Of a stretch of DNA of 35,184 nt, positions 33,417 to 35,184 are shown piece by piece (positions within the stretch are counted from its first letter, which is position 1; each line of letters opens with the position of its first letter). The notes beneath the pieces are model-generated. The model saw nothing but the letters and a program-made list of their open reading frames with translations. It made no database searches and was not told where the DNA came from. The DNA lies in NCBI GenBank assembly GCA_041650055.1, contig JBAZLV010000022.1:1-35184 (forward strand), in the 5' to 3' direction. The position numbers and the translations under genes are program-made. This DNA is from JBAZLV01 sp041650055. GTDB taxonomy: Bacteria > Nitrospirota > UBA9217.

Positions 33417-34622
33417 ATGAAACAGAACATTAAAAAAATCGTGGTTGCATATTCCGGCGGCCTTGACACCTCAGTGATCATGCAATGGCTGAAGGAAGAA
33501 TACCAGTGTGAAGTGATCGCATTTACCGCTGATATCGGACAGGGCGAGGAGCTTGAGCCGCTCCGTGACAAGGCGATCAAGACCGGCGCAAGCAAAATTT
33601 ATATTGATGACCTCCGTGAAGAGTTTGTCAAGGATTTCGTGTTCCCGCTCTTACGCTCGAACGCAGTTTATGAAGGCCGTTATCTTCTCGGAACGTCCAT
33701 TGCTCGTCCGCTTATTGCAAAACGTCAGATCGAAATAGCCATTAAGGAAGGCGCAGACGCGGTCAGTCACGGCGCAACCGGTAAAGGCAATGACCAGGTG
33801 CGGTTCGAACTAACATATTTCGCGTTTAAACCGGATGTGAAAATCATTGCTCCCTGGCGAGAATGGAACATGAAAGGCCGGGAAGAACTGATCGCATATG
33901 CAGAGAAACATAAGATCCCGGTTACTGCAACGAAGTCAAAACCGTTCTCAACAGACCGCAATCTGCTTCATATCAGCTACGAAGGCGGGATTCTTGAGGA
34001 CCCCTGGAAAGAATCCACCCGTGATATGTATACCCTTGCCGTGCCGGTTGAACAGGCGCCGGATAAACCAGAGTACATTGAGGTTGATTATGAAGCTGGA
34101 AATCCGGTTGCGATCAATGGAAAACGGTTGTCACCTGCGGCACTGCTGGCAGAGGCAAACAAGATAGCAGGAAGCCACGGTATTGGCCGTGTGGACTTGG
34201 TGGAAAACCGGTACGTGGGAATGAAATCCCGCGGCGTTTATGAAACCCCCGGGGGAACGCTTCTTCATGCTGCGCATCGTGCCGTGGAATCCATTACCAT
34301 GGATCGAGAAGTGATGCATCTCCGCGATACACTGATTTCGCGATATGCGGAACTAGTGTATTATGGATACTGGTTCGCCCCTGAGCGTACCATGCTCCAG
34401 GTGGCTATTGATGAATCACAAAAGAACGTGACCGGGACTGCCCGATTAAAGCTGTATAAAGGAAACTGTGACACCGTAGGACGCAAATCCTCGGTTTCCA
34501 TGTATAATCCTCAACTTGCCACTTTTGAGGCGGAGAGTGTTTACAATCAAAAGGATGCTGAAGGATTTATCCGTTTAAATGCTCTCCGGCTTCGGGTTGC
34601 CAGGAAAACAAATATTCAATAA
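33417..34622 (+). CDS. argG: Argininosuccinate synthase
   Basis: This enzyme joins citrulline and aspartate using ATP, the penultimate step of arginine synthesis. It has 401 residues, normal length. The PP-loop AYSGGLDTSV (residues 11-20) binds ATP. Other stretches: GTSIARPLIAKRQIEIA, GATGKGNDQVRFEL and DLVENRYVGMKSRGVYETPG. CGGAG lies six bases before the ATG. argH follows after 48 bases in the same direction. Confidence 0.97.
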   Translation: MKQNIKKIVVAYSGGLDTSVIMQWLKEEYQCEVIAFTADIGQGEELEPLRDKAIKTGASKIYIDDLREEFVKDFVFPLLRSNAVYEGRYLLGTSIARPLIAKRQIEIAIKEGADAVSHGATGKGNDQVRFELTYFAFKPDVKIIAPWREWNMKGREELIAYAEKHKIPVTATKSKPFSTDRNLLHISYEGGILEDPWKESTRDMYTLAVPVEQAPDKPEYIEVDYEAGNPVAINGKRLSPAALLAEANKIAGSHGIGRVDLVENRYVGMKSRGVYETPGGTLLHAAHRAVESITMDREVMHLRDTLISRYAELVYYGYWFAPERTMLQVAIDESQKNVTGTARLKLYKGNCDTVGRKSSVSMYNPQLATFEAESVYNQKDAEGFIRLNALRLRVARKTNIQ

Positions 34623-34670
34623 TTATCCATACGTTATTGTAATCCTCATGAAAGATCGGGATTTCTCTAC

Positions 34671-35184
34671 ATGAAGAAAAACACCAAACACAAAAAGCAG
34701 CCTCCGAAGATTCAAAAACCCTGGGCCGGACGGTTCACGCAAAACACGAATGCGCTTGTCGAGGAATTTACTGCCTCGATTCCGTATGACTGGCGGCTGT
34801 ATCCGTATGACATTGCAGGCAGCATTGCACATGCAACAATGCTGGGGAAAACCGGAATTATTCCGAAAAAAGATGCAGACAGGATCATCAGAGGATTACA
34901 GGATATTCTGAAAGAAATCACGAACGGCAAATTTGATTTCAGCCTTGACCGTGAAGATATTCATATGCACATTGAAACCAGACTGATACAAAAGATCGGA
35001 CCGGTGGGAGGAAAACTGCATACCGCACGCAGCAGAAATGACCAGGTTGCGCTTGATATGCGAATGTATCTTCGAGATGAAGTCGTTGAAATACACAAGC
35101 TGCTCGGATCAATCCAGAAAGTTCTTGTCAATCTTGCGGATCGGCATAGCGATGTTGTTATGCCAGGCTACACACATCTTCAGC
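34671..35184 (+). CDS. argH: Argininosuccinate lyase, N-terminal part (continues past the window)
   Basis: 171 codons are present before the window edge. After a basic lead (MKKNTKHKKQPPK) the enzyme reads KPWAGRFTQNTNALVEEFTA, then REDIHMHIETRLI and GGKLHTARSRNDQVALDMRM, the conserved ArgH stretches, ending PGYTHLQ. It cleaves argininosuccinate to arginine and fumarate. It lies 48 bases after argG, so the two likely form an operon. Confidence 0.95.
   Translation, partial: MKKNTKHKKQPPKIQKPWAGRFTQNTNALVEEFTASIPYDWRLYPYDIAGSIAHATMLGKTGIIPKKDADRIIRGLQDILKEITNGKFDFSLDREDIHMHIETRLIQKIGPVGGKLHTARSRNDQVALDMRMYLRDEVVEIHKLLGSIQKVLVNLADRHSDVVMPGYTHLQ

Noticed and set aside
1..35184. tRNA, rRNA or CRISPR array
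   Set aside because: No cloverleaf-like intergenic segment, rRNA stretch or regularly spaced direct repeat was seen in the gaps.

Overview
The window is about 35 kb of a mid-GC chromosome from a Gram-negative bacterium. It has OmpH/Skp, lipoprotein signal sequences, HpnA-type hopanoid genes, a membrane pyrophosphatase, RpoS- and NtrC-type regulators and an AhbD-like radical SAM protein of the siroheme-to-heme route. This mix suggests an uncultured anaerobe-like lineage such as Nitrospirota or Desulfobacterota. That is inference, because there is no rRNA here to place it. I see no tRNA, rRNA, CRISPR array or intact insertion sequence.

Layout. 1-2459 (minus strand): a sigma-54 response regulator cut by the window edge and an RpoS-like sigma factor. 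2911-6459 (plus): a beta-lactamase-fold protein with Thr in place of the usual nucleophilic Ser, an Rsm22/METTL17-like methyltransferase and GreB. 6665-7483: an AT-rich orphan gene whose start of Met-Thr and sequence pattern match the proteasome/HslV Ntn-hydrolase fold; this is the most interesting item. 7675-10461: a lipoprotein, a UbiA-family prenyltransferase, RsmE and ArfB. 10458-14188 (minus): a DUF4403-like lipoprotein, an unknown secreted protein, a wrecked hpnI-type glycosyltransferase and intact hpnA. 14424-16322: an ABC-F ATPase (Uup type). 16422-16863 (minus): HigA antitoxin with a truncated HigB remnant. 17183-21253: OmpH, RdgB, membrane pyrophosphatase and an HD protein. 21409-25810: a 1266-residue NHL / fibronectin III / transglutaminase-like / TPR secreted protein and a small Lys-rich secreted partner. 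26034-29890: an AmpG-like MFS carrier, a small membrane protein, a short NagA and AhbD. 29983-30516: an AT-rich membrane protein with a TTG start. 30535-32501 (minus): PanC, a four-helix-bundle protein and a ferritin-like protein. 32754-35184: a periplasmic cyclophilin, ArgG and the start of ArgH.

Themes. Several genes serve ribosome and transcription upkeep (Rsm22-like, GreB, RsmE, ArfB, Uup). Others serve the envelope (OmpH, lipoproteins, hopanoid epimerase, cyclophilin, possible cell-wall amino-sugar recycling by the MFS carrier and NagA). Others are metabolic (PPi-driven ion pumping, heme, pantothenate, arginine). Decay is visible in hpnI and higB. Two AT-rich single genes look acquired. 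Intergenic gaps carry palindromic dispersed repeats, several good sigma-70-type promoters and intrinsic terminators. All start choices and functions come from reading the sequence; no database search was run.
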